Notes: generated by a model from the letters alone, not told the origin. DNA of 41,072 bases from Candidatus Peregrinibacteria bacterium CG2_30_44_17 (GCA_001873565.1 MNZJ01000023.1:1-41072), one strand, 5' to 3'. Positions 25,776 to 35,900 are shown, counted from the first letter of the stretch. Numbers and translations: made by a program.

Positions 25776-26184
25776 GAAAATCGGCTCACGACTGATGATA
25801 AAACTGGAGAAAGGCGACGAAATAATCTCCTGCGTGAAGCAAGCCTGCGTAGACGAAGGGATCAAGCTAGCCTCTCTCACAGGCATCGGAGCTACCGGCG
25901 ACGTAAAAATCGGCTCAATGGACCCAATAACAGGTATATACGCATCGCGAACATTCACGGGGATGCTCGAAATCGCCTCGCTAAAAGGCAACATAACAAT
26001 GCTCGATGGAGAGCCTTACCCTCACCTGCACATTGTTATTGGCGATGAGGATCACAAGGCGTACGCAGGACATCTGATTGAAGCTCGTATCAATGTTGCC
26101 TGTGAAATAGTCATGGAAATAATCGAAGGCGAGATAACTCGTAGCTTCGACAAAAGTGTTCAGGCGAGAACGTGGGATCTATAA
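25765..26184 (+). CDS. PPC/DUF296 domain protein
   Basis: MIKLEKGDEIISCVKQACVDEGIKLASLTGIGATGDVKIGSMD...PHLHIVIGDEDHKAYAGHLIEARINVACEIVMEII: PPC-domain pattern including GxGAxxxxxxG and PHLHxxxxxxxxxxxGGHL-like stretch. Confidence 0.88.
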   Translation: MKIKKIGSRLMIKLEKGDEIISCVKQACVDEGIKLASLTGIGATGDVKIGSMDPITGIYASRTFTGMLEIASLKGNITMLDGEPYPHLHIVIGDEDHKAYAGHLIEARINVACEIVMEIIEGEITRSFDKSVQARTWDL

Positions 26185-26775
26185 CTACTCGTTGCCAAAA
26201 CTGCTGTCTACGAAGTCATGGCATTTTCCCTCCATGGACAAAAAAGCATCGACAAATTTATCTTCGATCTTTTTCTTGCGCAAAAGATACGCAATACTCC
26301 AGAAAACAGCCTCGCACACAACAATAACACCTGTAATACCAAGGAAATGCATCACCTCGTCGCCTGAAACCGACACTCCAAAGCCAACGCCAAGGTATTC
26401 TTGCGCACTCCACATGGCGGTACCTAGCACGGTCACAATAATGAGCATAATTCCAATCACTGCCGCAATGCCAAGTCCTATAATCGGCATCCAGATTGTT
26501 AAATATAGGATTTCAAAAAACAACCCAAGGGCTGTATGTAAATACTCGTTAAAAAGCCCGTTAATAGACTTGCCTTCACCTTGCAATACGCCTGAAATTA
26601 CAGGGAACAGAGGAATCAATACAAACACGGCAAGAATTGCTATAAGCCAATTTTGAGTAGTACTTAGGAACCATGGAAATAGCCAAAAAAGCCCTCCAAC
26701 AACAAAAATGATAGAAGCGAGCATTCCCATGAAAAGGCTCCAATCATGACGAAATTTTCTGAAACGTTTTCCCAT
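26185..26775 (-). CDS. Integral membrane protein of unknown function
   Basis: 196 aa with several hydrophobic segments; clean gap between neighbours. Confidence 0.65.
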   Translation of the reverse strand: MGKRFRKFRHDWSLFMGMLASIIFVVGGLFWLFPWFLSTTQNWLIAILAVFVLIPLFPVISGVLQGEGKSINGLFNEYLHTALGLFFEILYLTIWMPIIGLGIAAVIGIMLIIVTVLGTAMWSAQEYLGVGFGVSVSGDEVMHFLGITGVIVVCEAVFWSIAYLLRKKKIEDKFVDAFLSMEGKCHDFVDSSFGNE

Positions 26776-26784
26776 TAGGGCGTG

Positions 26785-27264
26785 TTAATACACATTGTTA
26801 GCTCCCTGCTCTTTCCACAGCTTAAACAGTGCGACATTCTCGTCTCTCATGAAGCCGGAAATAAAATTTACAGGGCTGCCCCCGAACTCTTTCATCTTTT
26901 CGTTGGAGATAGTGAGCTCATTGAACCCAGCATCCTGTGCATCGGCGATAAATGCGCCATAAACAACGGTGTCGATGCGTGCCCAGTGGATAGCGGAAAA
27001 ACACATCGGACAAGGCTCGCATGTTGAGTAAAGAATGCATCCGGAAAGATCGATACTGCCAATAGCTTTGCAAGCGGCACGTATGGTATGGACTTCGCCA
27101 TGCGAGGTTATATCCGTATCCTGCCACACTGTATTATGTTCGCAAGCTACAACCTTTCCATCTTTCACTATGCAGGCGCCAAAAGGGGTTTGCCCACTGA
27201 GAACGCCTTCACGTGTTTTGTCGATCGCCATTTGCATAAATTTCTCGCTAGGTTGATAAGCCAT
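26785..27264 (-). CDS. Nucleoside/guanine deaminase (cytidine deaminase-like zinc fold)
   Basis: HGEVHTIRAACKAIG (HxE) and STCEPCPMCFSAIHWARIDTVVYGA (PCxxC); DAGFNELTISNEKM typical of GuaD-like enzymes. Confidence 0.9.
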   Translation of the reverse strand: MAYQPSEKFMQMAIDKTREGVLSGQTPFGACIVKDGKVVACEHNTVWQDTDITSHGEVHTIRAACKAIGSIDLSGCILYSTCEPCPMCFSAIHWARIDTVVYGAFIADAQDAGFNELTISNEKMKEFGGSPVNFISGFMRDENVALFKLWKEQGANNVY

Positions 27265-27453
27265 TTTTTAAAAAGTTACTTTATTTAAACCATCTGTCAG
27301 TATCTCACTCTTTTGATTTTCATAGGCACAAAGATATTGCCAAAAATAGAGCACTAAGTAAAACAATAAATCGAGTAAGGGGAGGAAGTCCTTGGCGTTG
27401 AGGAGAGAGTAGATTTATGTTATAATTAATTAATATTATTTAAAACAAAATCT

Positions 27454-28434
27454 ATGCACAAAAAGAAAATATTCATAGCTGGTGCGGTAATAATCAGCGC
27501 CTTGGTAGGTGCAACAATATATCTGCTCCCATCTACGGATAGTTTGCAAGGTAGGATGTCTCTCGATTCCACGCCATCCAAAACATCATCGGTTGTAACA
27601 AACACACCGGTCGCGCCGTCAAAAGGAAGTTCGGTTAAATCCAGTTTGTCTACGCTGTTAGGCGCAACAGGATCTTCGGCAATAATGGATGAATTGTTAG
27701 ACGAAGCGGATGCCTTGACGGCAGACTTCGCAACTTTGAAAGACAATTATTATTGGGAGTTTATCAATAGGGATTTCGAAGCAGAGACATATCAGGATTT
27801 CGAAGATTCCGCAGCTTTTCTAGCAGAAACTTTGGATGGATTTCTAAGTATAGAATCGAGATTTAACGACTTCTTTGACAGTTATTACTCAATTGATCCA
27901 AGCGCAGAGCTGGAATCAAAAGTCACAGAGGCAGTGGCATATACGGAATCGACAGCAGGGTACACTTTGGAAGACATATATGCCAGAATGTTGCCTAGCA
28001 ACATCAGTTATCTAGAACATTATGATATTGATGCTTATGGAGATTTGGAACTAACGGATATGTCTGTGACAGTAGGTGCTGATGGCGACTTGCACTTTAT
28101 GATTACAGTTTCCAACAACGAAGATGCATCGGCAAGTGCAACACGCCCAATGGCTGCTGGTGACATTTATTTGGAAGGAGATTACTGGGTGACAGGAGCA
28201 GGATCATCGTATTTCGGTATGGACATCACCGATAATGTCGAAATAGAAGCAGGCAACTCTAGGGTAATAACTGGAACTCTGGATTTTTCAGATAGAACAG
28301 AGGAGATATACAACGCATATCTTGAAGGTGGCATCTTGTCCTTCGATGTTGATATTTACATCAACTACACTCACACGTACCAAGAGTATGACTCTGAGAA
28401 CAACAACGAGAGTAGGCAATTTAGTGCCCTATAA
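27454..28434 (+). CDS. Secreted/membrane-anchored hypothetical protein
   Basis: 326 aa; N-terminal signal anchor KKKIFIAGAVIISALVGATIYLL, acidic extracellular remainder. Confidence 0.7.
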   Translation: MHKKKIFIAGAVIISALVGATIYLLPSTDSLQGRMSLDSTPSKTSSVVTNTPVAPSKGSSVKSSLSTLLGATGSSAIMDELLDEADALTADFATLKDNYYWEFINRDFEAETYQDFEDSAAFLAETLDGFLSIESRFNDFFDSYYSIDPSAELESKVTEAVAYTESTAGYTLEDIYARMLPSNISYLEHYDIDAYGDLELTDMSVTVGADGDLHFMITVSNNEDASASATRPMAAGDIYLEGDYWVTGAGSSYFGMDITDNVEIEAGNSRVITGTLDFSDRTEEIYNAYLEGGILSFDVDIYINYTHTYQEYDSENNNESRQFSAL

Positions 28435-28541
28435 TCCACAATAGTGCTTTTTATATAACGCTCAGCACATTTACTCCGAGATATTTTCATCGAATAAGAT
28501 TGCAGCTATACTGCGAAGGACAGATTTTATAAATCCAAATC

Positions 28542-29651
28542 ATGCGAAAGACAATAATATATATATTCTCAGTTATCCTTCTCAGCTTCTCAATTATCAA
28601 CGTAGCCATGGCGGAAGAGGAAGTGCCGGGAGGACCAACGGAGACAACTGGTGTCATAGAGCAAGTGTTGGAAGAGAAAGAAGTGGAATCTTACGGAGGC
28701 ACTCAGATATATCAGAAGCTTGCAGTAGTGTTGGAGGATGGCGCCACAGTCACGATAGAGAGTGGAACGGAGAGTAAACTCAGCACGATGCTGTTTGAAG
28801 AGGGGGACAAGGTATTGGTAACTCATATCACGAGCATTGACGGTGAAGACATATATTATATTAGCGACTATATAAGGACAGGACCTATCTATGTATTATT
28901 CGTGATTTTTGTAGGTTTGGCGATTTTGGTTGCCGGCAAGACGGGTTTTCGTGCTTTGCTGGCGATGGGGCTATCTTTTGTTGTGATTTTCAAGCTTCTT
29001 TTGCCGATGCTGCTTAATGGATCGGATCCGATTTTTGTTATGATCTTGGGCTCGGTCATTCTGGCGCCATTATCTTTTTATGTGTCGTACGGAATCAATA
29101 AAAAAACTCACCTAGCAACGATAAGTACGGTGATCACGTTGGTTATTACAAGCTTGATGGCTGCCGTATTTGTATCAGCGACCAAACTCACCGGTTTCGC
29201 AAGCGAAGAAGCGGGATTTTTGCAAGGACTTAATGACGTAGAATACAGTATGGTCGGAATACTTTTGGCGGGAATTATTATCGGTCTTATGGGCGTAGTT
29301 GACGACGTGACTGTTACGCAGACAGCCTTGGTACACGAAATTTTTGAAACAAACAAGAAACTCAAATTCAAAGAGTTGTATTTGAAATCTTTTGCAGTAG
29401 GGCGCACTCATATTGCTTCTATGATTAACACATTGATATTGGTTTATGCCGGTGCATCTATGCCACTCATGATGATGTTTATCGACAATCCTCAGCCATT
29501 CGCTCATATCATAAATTACGAAATCATTGCGACGGAGATAGTGAGGACTCTAGTTGGCAGTATCGGACTGATTCTTGCAGTCCCGATAACAACATTCATT
29601 AGCTGTTACGGAGTAATACAAGGCGCGGGAAAGCAGGTTCCGAGACGGTAA
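28542..29651 (+). CDS. YibE/F family membrane protein
   Basis: 369 aa; signal peptide, beta domain, then multi-TM region with GLMGVVDDVTVTQTALVHEIFETN and RTHIASMINTLILVYAGASMPLMMMF motifs. Confidence 0.9.
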   Translation: MRKTIIYIFSVILLSFSIINVAMAEEEVPGGPTETTGVIEQVLEEKEVESYGGTQIYQKLAVVLEDGATVTIESGTESKLSTMLFEEGDKVLVTHITSIDGEDIYYISDYIRTGPIYVLFVIFVGLAILVAGKTGFRALLAMGLSFVVIFKLLLPMLLNGSDPIFVMILGSVILAPLSFYVSYGINKKTHLATISTVITLVITSLMAAVFVSATKLTGFASEEAGFLQGLNDVEYSMVGILLAGIIIGLMGVVDDVTVTQTALVHEIFETNKKLKFKELYLKSFAVGRTHIASMINTLILVYAGASMPLMMMFIDNPQPFAHIINYEIIATEIVRTLVGSIGLILAVPITTFISCYGVIQGAGKQVPRR

Positions 29652-29671
29652 TTATCGCAGGAGTGCAAAAT

Positions 29672-29847
29672 ACCGCCAGAGAGACTGGGATGACGCTCGT
29701 TTCACTCGCTATGCTCCTGCGTCGTTCGGTAATGTCGTAACTCCGTTCCGGCATTACTCTCACTATCCTCGGGACCCGAACCCGGTTCGACCCCGTCTTC
29801 CCACGCTTCAAAACCACTCCAACCTGAAGGCTGAACTGTTTTTGAAT
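29672..29847 (-). repeat. tRNA-Ser-associated repeat unit (unit E, outermost)
   Basis: GAGAGACTGGGATGACGC (tRNA-Ser 3' T-stem/acceptor copy), core TGCTCCTGCGTCGTTCGGTAATG, CACTATCCTCGGGACCCGAACCCGG. Confidence 0.88.
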
Positions 29848-30031
29848 TGGCGGAGAGACTGGGATGACGCTTTGCTACGCAAAGCTATGCTCCTGCGTCA
29901 TGCTCGGTCATGTGCCTGCAAGCAGTCACGCGACTCTCGCATATTCCTTGAAGTAGCGAACCCTTTGGGTTCTCACCCCAATTCTACATCAGTAATAACC
30001 CCTTACCCCATGAAGGGGTGCGGGCTTATTC
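29848..30031 (-). repeat. tRNA-Ser-associated repeat unit (unit F)
   Basis: TGGCGGAGAGACTGGGATGACGC, core ATGCTCCTGCGTCATGCTCGGTCATG, CGCGACTCTCGCATATTCC, closing complement TCACCCCAA (29973-29981). Confidence 0.88.
29994..30030 (-). terminator. Hairpin terminator downstream of tRNA-Ser(TGA)
   Basis: On minus strand AATAAGCCCGCACCCCTTCATGGGGTAAGGGGTTATT inverted repeat directly 3' of the tRNA CCA. Confidence 0.7.
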
Positions 30032-30121
30032 TGGCGGAGAGACTGGGATTCGAACCCAGGAGACCCTTGCGGGTCTAACGGTTTTCAAGACCGCCGCTTT
30101 CAACCGCTCAGCCATCTCTCC
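30032..30121 (-). tRNA. tRNA-Ser (anticodon TGA), CCA encoded
   Basis: GGAGAGATGGCTGAGCGGTTGAAAGCGGCGGTCTTGAAAACCGTTAGACCCGCAAGGGTCTCCTGGGTTCGAATCCCAGTCTCTCCGCCA. Confidence 0.97.
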
Positions 30122-30190
30122 TTATATTTCCGCGGGAATGCGCAGAAATTATAGGGAAATAGACGGATAAATCAACTTAAATTAACGAAA

Positions 30191-30859
30191 TTACTCGCAG
30201 TCGGACGGAGCTTCTTCGCACTCGGCTTCTTCCTCCGCACAAGGATTCTCACATTCGTTAGCGATAAGAAGCACCGCATAAGTGGCGTAAGCATCGAACA
30301 TATCTCTGTCGGCAGGCTCGGAAGATTCGCAGCCGGTGTATCCGAATTGAGTAGCTGTATTGTTATCAAGGCACTCGTCTATTCCATCTGCATTGGTATT
30401 ATCAAGCCACTCGGCATATCCGTCGCAATCGTCTTCGTCGTTAGCAGGTGTAGTTATGCAAGCAACTCCAACCCAAGGCTCATCCAGATCGTAATCATTC
30501 CGGGTCTCCCAATGAGCTGTAAAAGTCCCATCGCAGTCTGTATTTTTAACATCCATCTCTTCCCACCCCTGATCAAGAGTCGAACTGTGAGTGTCCACGA
30601 AACATCGCACGCGGTAAGAGTCTCTTGTAGAAGTCACTACGGTACCAATGACATCAACGGACTCTCTATGAGTAGGGAATTTGTCGCAAGTATGCATAGC
30701 GCGTTCGACTTCTACGGTGATAGTCGGATCGCAGGAATCAAACCCATTATTCACGCAGTTATCGCCTTTATGAGTACATCCTGAGGCAAAGAGAGTAAGT
30801 ACTGCGGCGGCAAGTGCATTGCGACCTGATCGGATTGTTTCAGAAGAAAGATTACTCAT
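30191..30859 (-). CDS. Cys-rich secreted putative lipoprotein
   Basis: 222 aa; ALAAAVLTLFASGC lipobox, many Cys and acidic residues in mature part. Confidence 0.7.
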   Translation of the reverse strand: MSNLSSETIRSGRNALAAAVLTLFASGCTHKGDNCVNNGFDSCDPTITVEVERAMHTCDKFPTHRESVDVIGTVVTSTRDSYRVRCFVDTHSSTLDQGWEEMDVKNTDCDGTFTAHWETRNDYDLDEPWVGVACITTPANDEDDCDGYAEWLDNTNADGIDECLDNNTATQFGYTGCESSEPADRDMFDAYATYAVLLIANECENPCAEEEAECEEAPSDCE

Positions 30860-30951
30860 GGCGAAAGCTGTTTAATAACTTATAGGAAAGTAATTAAACC
30901 ATATCTAGCATAACAAGTCAAGCGTATTCCGCATGCAAATAGAGACCTTAC

Positions 30952-33705
30952 TTAGGCTGCTGACTTGGCAAGGTCCTCTGGTAGGAAAGGATTATCAGTT
31001 GTCGCCATCTCCATAGCGGGACCAACCAAATACCCTAATGCAAAAGTTCTGAAAAATCTCTCTGAGTGATCTGCGAAATGCCTTGTAATATCAGCGAAGC
31101 TCATGCCTAGAGTTATAAGCGTTTTAAGTTCTCTGACAAAAGCTCTGAAATGCGGTGAATTGCCAATCGTACTCTCTCCGCCGCCAAAAATCGCGAACCA
31201 GATAGACACGTATTTTATTATAAGAAACTTATCGAACATTCTGGCGGAAAGACGCGTTCGTTCTTCTTGAGAAGCGTTACGAGTTTTCAAAATTCCATCC
31301 ATTTGTTCGGCGAGAAGTTGCCATTTCGTAACGACGTTTACATTTTTTGGCATGGTCATCTCGGACTCTTCGATGCCGAATTCTTCCAAAATCGGACCTA
31401 AGAATATGGTCTCGGACAGTTGAGCTGCATGTAGAAGTTGATCGGCCCAGTTATCCGCCACCGCGCTTACTCCGCTATGCATTAAGCCGGAAAGACCTAT
31501 TTTTGAAGCTTCTCCTGCGGAGCGTTGCAATGATTTGCCATGACCGAGATCTACTTCGGCTTTTGTTGGTACGACTTTATCAACGGTATCTCCAATGCCT
31601 ATCAGAACCGGATACGCGTATCTGTTCAAAACTTTTTCAAGCCCTTTCAAGCTAAGCCCTTGTGCGGTAACGACAAACACGGTTTCGGCCAACGTAGGTC
31701 CGACATGCATTTCCCAGTAATCATAACTCAAGGAATCAAGAGCTCTTGGCGAGTGCTCAAGCATCTCTGCGATATGACCAAGCCTCTCAATCATAGAAAT
31801 GCGTCTCTCATTAACACCAGCAGCCTCGTAGTCCCCTCGTGACGCCTCGCCAAGAGAGGTACTCAAGGCGCCTACGCATTGAGATATATGGCCGGCTGAC
31901 CGGTCACCTTGTTTCAGAGCTTTCATCAAGCTATTCACAGCATCAAGTTCAGTGCGAGACAACGATTCGTCCTCCTGAGTTCCGGCAACATGACTATTAC
32001 CGAGCGCTATAAGTTCATTTTGTATCACGCTCTCCAAATCCTGACATGCTCGTCTCACAAGCGACATATCTTCCTCGCATCCGGCAATACCGCGAGGTAT
32101 ATTCATGCCTCCTCCAGAAGCAGCTTTCAAAATATTGGTGATGTTGTTCAAAATACCTGTAATTATACTGAATCTCGCCCCGGAATTTCTTTCCAAGCCA
32201 ACTACGCCGGCAACAAAGTTAAAAATCGAAGAGATGAAAAAATTAACGGAATGCCTTAGCGTCGAAGTATTAAGAAGAGTACCTGTGTCGACGCCCAATC
32301 TTTGCGCGACAAGGCGCGTCTCGGCAATCCCATTCAAGCAGGACAAGAGGTAATTAACAGTCGCGGTCTTTATCATTTCATCAGCACCAAAGCTCTGGTA
32401 CGATCCGACAAGTGCCGGGGCTACATCCGCAAGTCCTTGGGTTACGTCCATTGTAGATGACATCATCCCAAGTCCCAGATTGGCAAAAAAAGCTTCTCCT
32501 GCTTTTGACAAATCTTCGGAAGAGCACGGGGCGTCTTTGTCGGCACGAGCAGCGCAAAAATTAATCAAAGCTTCTTGTACGCGTGGATTGTCGGTAATCT
32601 TACCTTCCTTCAAAGCATTTTCTATCTCGGAAGCGGAATACCGATTCAAGGATTCGAATAATCTCCTGCAAACAGGAAGTGCCGACTCAAGTCTTATGCG
32701 AGTGAGGTCGGCATTCCCAAAAGCGAATAGCGGAACCTGCATCATGGCTGCCATAAATGGAGCAGGCCCTATGATACGGGTTAACGCATCTATATGAAGT
32801 CCGATTTGGTTCGATACTTGTTCGATTGCGACTTTGTTTCCACTTATGGCAGATTCGCGCGTAACCTCTTGCGAGGAATCAGCTTCCTCTTGTTTGTTCT
32901 CCTCGAATTTTGCGAACAAAGAGCCTTCCGCGTAATCAATGCCATCGGCCGCAGAGGTGAGTAGCGCAATAAGTTCGACCCCAACTTCGGTCTCATGAAT
33001 AACATGATGTGCTTCCTCTTTTTTCTCCTCTCCAAGTCCGCCTGATGCCATATACAGATTGAGTAGCAAAGCCAAGTACAAATTAGGATGCGGGAAGTGG
33101 CCGTTGAAACCATGTTCGGCGTCATATTTACCAACGAGTCTTTCTACGGCTTTAGGGTATTTACCGCCTTTGCCGGCCAGTGCACCTGCTATAGCGGTAG
33201 TGAGTATGGACGAAAAACTTTTGCCCTTATAAGGATCCAGAGAGTCTGAGGCTTTAGCGCCGATTTTTCCGGCCTTGCCTGATAGTTTCTGTACAGCTTG
33301 AATGACGACATTTTCACCTGCAAGACCCATCACCAGATCTATAAAGTTCAATGTAATTAACCAATAAACGCCATCGCTTGATTCCAGATACTTTTCGACA
33401 TGCTCTGGACTATTCGTGATATCTTCCATTACATCATACGCATGAGATGCAATATCTTCGGCAATATCTTCGGCATCATTGCCGCCATCAGCAGAATTCT
33501 TATTTATGCATCCTGCATAAGGAGCGATGATTGTGGCACCAACAGCGCCACCAAGCAACCCCAAAAATCGCCTGCGAGAGAGATTGCGAGAGAGATCAAG
33601 ATCTCCGGAAGATTCTTGGTCCGTCGTAGTTTCGTCGGGATGAGGAGTTAAGAATAAATTTAGTAGTGCAGCCTTCGCTTTCGTAACAAATTCATGTCGT
33701 TCCAT
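30952..33705 (-). CDS. Large hypothetical protein with Tat-like (SRRRFLG) signal and lipobox
   Basis: 917 aa; LSRRRFLGLLGGAVGATIIAPYAGC near residue 43-67; rest has no family I recognise. Confidence 0.75.
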   Translation of the reverse strand: MERHEFVTKAKAALLNLFLTPHPDETTTDQESSGDLDLSRNLSRRRFLGLLGGAVGATIIAPYAGCINKNSADGGNDAEDIAEDIASHAYDVMEDITNSPEHVEKYLESSDGVYWLITLNFIDLVMGLAGENVVIQAVQKLSGKAGKIGAKASDSLDPYKGKSFSSILTTAIAGALAGKGGKYPKAVERLVGKYDAEHGFNGHFPHPNLYLALLLNLYMASGGLGEEKKEEAHHVIHETEVGVELIALLTSAADGIDYAEGSLFAKFEENKQEEADSSQEVTRESAISGNKVAIEQVSNQIGLHIDALTRIIGPAPFMAAMMQVPLFAFGNADLTRIRLESALPVCRRLFESLNRYSASEIENALKEGKITDNPRVQEALINFCAARADKDAPCSSEDLSKAGEAFFANLGLGMMSSTMDVTQGLADVAPALVGSYQSFGADEMIKTATVNYLLSCLNGIAETRLVAQRLGVDTGTLLNTSTLRHSVNFFISSIFNFVAGVVGLERNSGARFSIITGILNNITNILKAASGGGMNIPRGIAGCEEDMSLVRRACQDLESVIQNELIALGNSHVAGTQEDESLSRTELDAVNSLMKALKQGDRSAGHISQCVGALSTSLGEASRGDYEAAGVNERRISMIERLGHIAEMLEHSPRALDSLSYDYWEMHVGPTLAETVFVVTAQGLSLKGLEKVLNRYAYPVLIGIGDTVDKVVPTKAEVDLGHGKSLQRSAGEASKIGLSGLMHSGVSAVADNWADQLLHAAQLSETIFLGPILEEFGIEESEMTMPKNVNVVTKWQLLAEQMDGILKTRNASQEERTRLSARMFDKFLIIKYVSIWFAIFGGGESTIGNSPHFRAFVRELKTLITLGMSFADITRHFADHSERFFRTFALGYLVGPAMEMATTDNPFLPEDLAKSAA

Positions 33706-33785
33706 AACTGATTTTTTTTGGAAAAAATTAAGTACGCATAATATACCTAAATGGGAATAAAATCAATACCAACTATTTTTTTGGG

Positions 33786-35039
33786 CTACCTCCCTTCCAA
33801 GTAAGATACAGCTGCATCGAGCTGCTCATCTCCCTCGGTGTCGTAGTCAGGTTCGACCAATATATCAGGAGTTATCCCTGTGTCGTCGATGCTTCTTCCG
33901 GCCGGGGTATACCATTTGGCTATAGTCATCTTGAGGCTTGCTCCTCCGGGCAGGTCGTCAATGATTTGCACACTGCCTTTGCCAAAGGTTTGTTCACCCA
34001 TGATTATGCCGGATTGGTAGTCCTGAATAGCTCCGGCAACGATTTCGGAAGCTGAAGCAGATCCATCGTTAACCAAGACAACTAACGGGATGCCGCTAAG
34101 CTTAGCACTGCCCGAGGTATAATGAGCTTCGTCCAAGGATTCATCTCTCATCTTGACTGTAACGGCCTTTTCTTGCCCATCTATGATCTCGGACAGCATG
34201 TCTACGGCAGTCTCGAGATAACCTCCACCGTTATTTCTGACATCCAGAATTATTCCGGAAACGTCGTCTAGCAAGGCCTCATTCACAGCTTTCTGGAATT
34301 CATTAGCGGTGTTATCGCCAAACTGATAGATGTTGATGTGAGCTATATCAGAGTTTTCGCCTACCAGTTCAAAATCAACACTACTGACTTCGACTTTTGC
34401 TCTTACTATGTTGTAAACCAAGTAATCGTCTTCCCCATCCCTTATAATTGTAAGCTCGACAGATGTCCCTGCTTCTCCGCGAATCTTCATAACAGCCTCC
34501 AAGACAGTCATATCGGAAGCGTGCTCACCATCTATGAGATAAATAGTATCTCCAGGCAAAAGATACTCATCGGCAGGAGCACCTTTTATTGGAGAGATAA
34601 CAATCAGTCTTCCATCTTCTACGGTAAGTTCGGCGCCAATACCTTCGAGCTCGCCGCCCATATTTTCCATGAAATCGGAAGTCTCTTCCGGAGTCATGAA
34701 ATCGGTATAAGGATCCCCTAGGGCATCAACCATCCCGTCTATGGCGCCATAAATCATATCTTCATCATTAAGCACGGTAACGTCTATATAAGAATCATCT
34801 AGCATCGCCCACACATCCCAAAACAAATCTATGTTCATCTGCTCGTCGGTAGTTTCGGCCTCATCAGCCTCATAGTTCTGGAATGTATTATCTTCGGCTA
34901 CGTCATAATAGAAATAAGCTCCGGTCCATCCGGTCATAAGTATAATAAGGACGGATAGGAATCTGGAAACAAGACTTTTCTTATTATAGTAATATTTCAT
35001 TTGGTTTTGGTTATTTGCGATGCACAGAATACCAAACAA
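33786..35039 (-). CDS. C-terminal processing peptidase (S41, PDZ) CtpA-like
   Basis: YGAIDGMVDALGDPYTDFMTPEETSDF; GIGAELTVEDGRLIVISPIKGAPADEYLLPGDTIYLIDGE (PDZ); GIILDVRNNGGGYLETAVDM; LVVLVNDGSASASEIVAGAIQDY; GEQTFGKGSVQ. Start probably MKYYYNKK. Confidence 0.95.
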   Translation of the reverse strand: MFGILCIANNQNQMKYYYNKKSLVSRFLSVLIILMTGWTGAYFYYDVAEDNTFQNYEADEAETTDEQMNIDLFWDVWAMLDDSYIDVTVLNDEDMIYGAIDGMVDALGDPYTDFMTPEETSDFMENMGGELEGIGAELTVEDGRLIVISPIKGAPADEYLLPGDTIYLIDGEHASDMTVLEAVMKIRGEAGTSVELTIIRDGEDDYLVYNIVRAKVEVSSVDFELVGENSDIAHINIYQFGDNTANEFQKAVNEALLDDVSGIILDVRNNGGGYLETAVDMLSEIIDGQEKAVTVKMRDESLDEAHYTSGSAKLSGIPLVVLVNDGSASASEIVAGAIQDYQSGIIMGEQTFGKGSVQIIDDLPGGASLKMTIAKWYTPAGRSIDDTGITPDILVEPDYDTEGDEQLDAAVSYLEGR

Positions 35040-35108
35040 AAGAGAGTTTTGCGATGCGAAACCATCTCTCTGCTGTCTGCGCCTTGTCTACAGTCTACAG
35101 TCTACAGT

Positions 35109-35900
35109 CTACAGAACAACCTCCCGCAAAATCTGCTCGACCTTGACGGTCTTACCGCCTTCAATCTCAAAATATACTGCGCCAAAAACAGCAGGACCAT
35201 CATCAGCGATCTCATGTTTCACAGGCATCTGAGAGAGAAAATTCTTGAGTATCTCCTCTTTATTAACTCCGATAACGCCATACTTAATTCCGACCATCCC
35301 AACATCTGTGATATATCCAGTGCCGCCTGGCAAGATCTGAGAATCGGCAGTAGGTATATGAGTATGTGTGCCGACAATGGCGCTGACTTTTCCATCAAGA
35401 TAGTGTCCTAGAGCAACTTTTTCACTCGTAGCTTCGGCATGAAAATCAACAAAAATTCCATCGAGGTGTTCATGCGCGGTGTCAGCCAAGATTTTATCGA
35501 TTGTGCGAAAAGGACAGTCGTAATCACTATGCATAAAAACTCTCCCCTCAAGATTGACGACGAGTAGCCTCTTCATCATAGCCGTCTCCAGGATGCGCCA
35601 ACCACGACCGGGATTGTCTGGAGGAAAATTCGCAGGACGAATTACGTGCGGATCTTTCTCATCCATTCGACTCATAATACTCCGCTGTTGCCATATATGG
35701 TTGCCGGAAGTAAAAAAATTAATGCCGGCTTTAAGCATCTCATCCATATGCTCAGAGCTCATGCCCTTGCCATGGGATAGGTTCTCTCCATTTGCAATTA
35801 CGAGATCAGGATTAAGCTCCTTCTTAAGCTGCGGCAAAATCTCACGAGTAGCCTCGCGCCCAGGTTCACCGACGATATCTCCGATAAAAATAATTCTCAT
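35109..35900 (-). CDS. YmdB/TIGR00282-type metallophosphoesterase
   Basis: MRIIFIGDIVGEPGREATREILPQL; VIANGENLSHGKGMS; FFTSGNHIW; VDFHAEATSEKVALGHYLDGKVSAIVGTHTHIPTADSQILPGGTGYITDVGM. Confidence 0.94.
   Translation of the reverse strand: MRIIFIGDIVGEPGREATREILPQLKKELNPDLVIANGENLSHGKGMSSEHMDEMLKAGINFFTSGNHIWQQRSIMSRMDEKDPHVIRPANFPPDNPGRGWRILETAMMKRLLVVNLEGRVFMHSDYDCPFRTIDKILADTAHEHLDGIFVDFHAEATSEKVALGHYLDGKVSAIVGTHTHIPTADSQILPGGTGYITDVGMVGIKYGVIGVNKEEILKNFLSQMPVKHEIADDGPAVFGAVYFEIEGGKTVKVEQILREVVL

Noticed and set aside
29842-30078. 78-aa plus-strand ORF ending AERLGFEPRRPLRV
   Set aside because: It is translation of repeat unit F and the antisense of tRNA-Ser; the LGFEPRR peptide is the usual tRNA read-through artefact.
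35087-35114. Four tandem TCTACAG heptamers at the 3' end of the YmdB-like gene
   Set aside because: Simple short tandem repeat overlapping the stop codon; no evidence of function beyond possible slippage.
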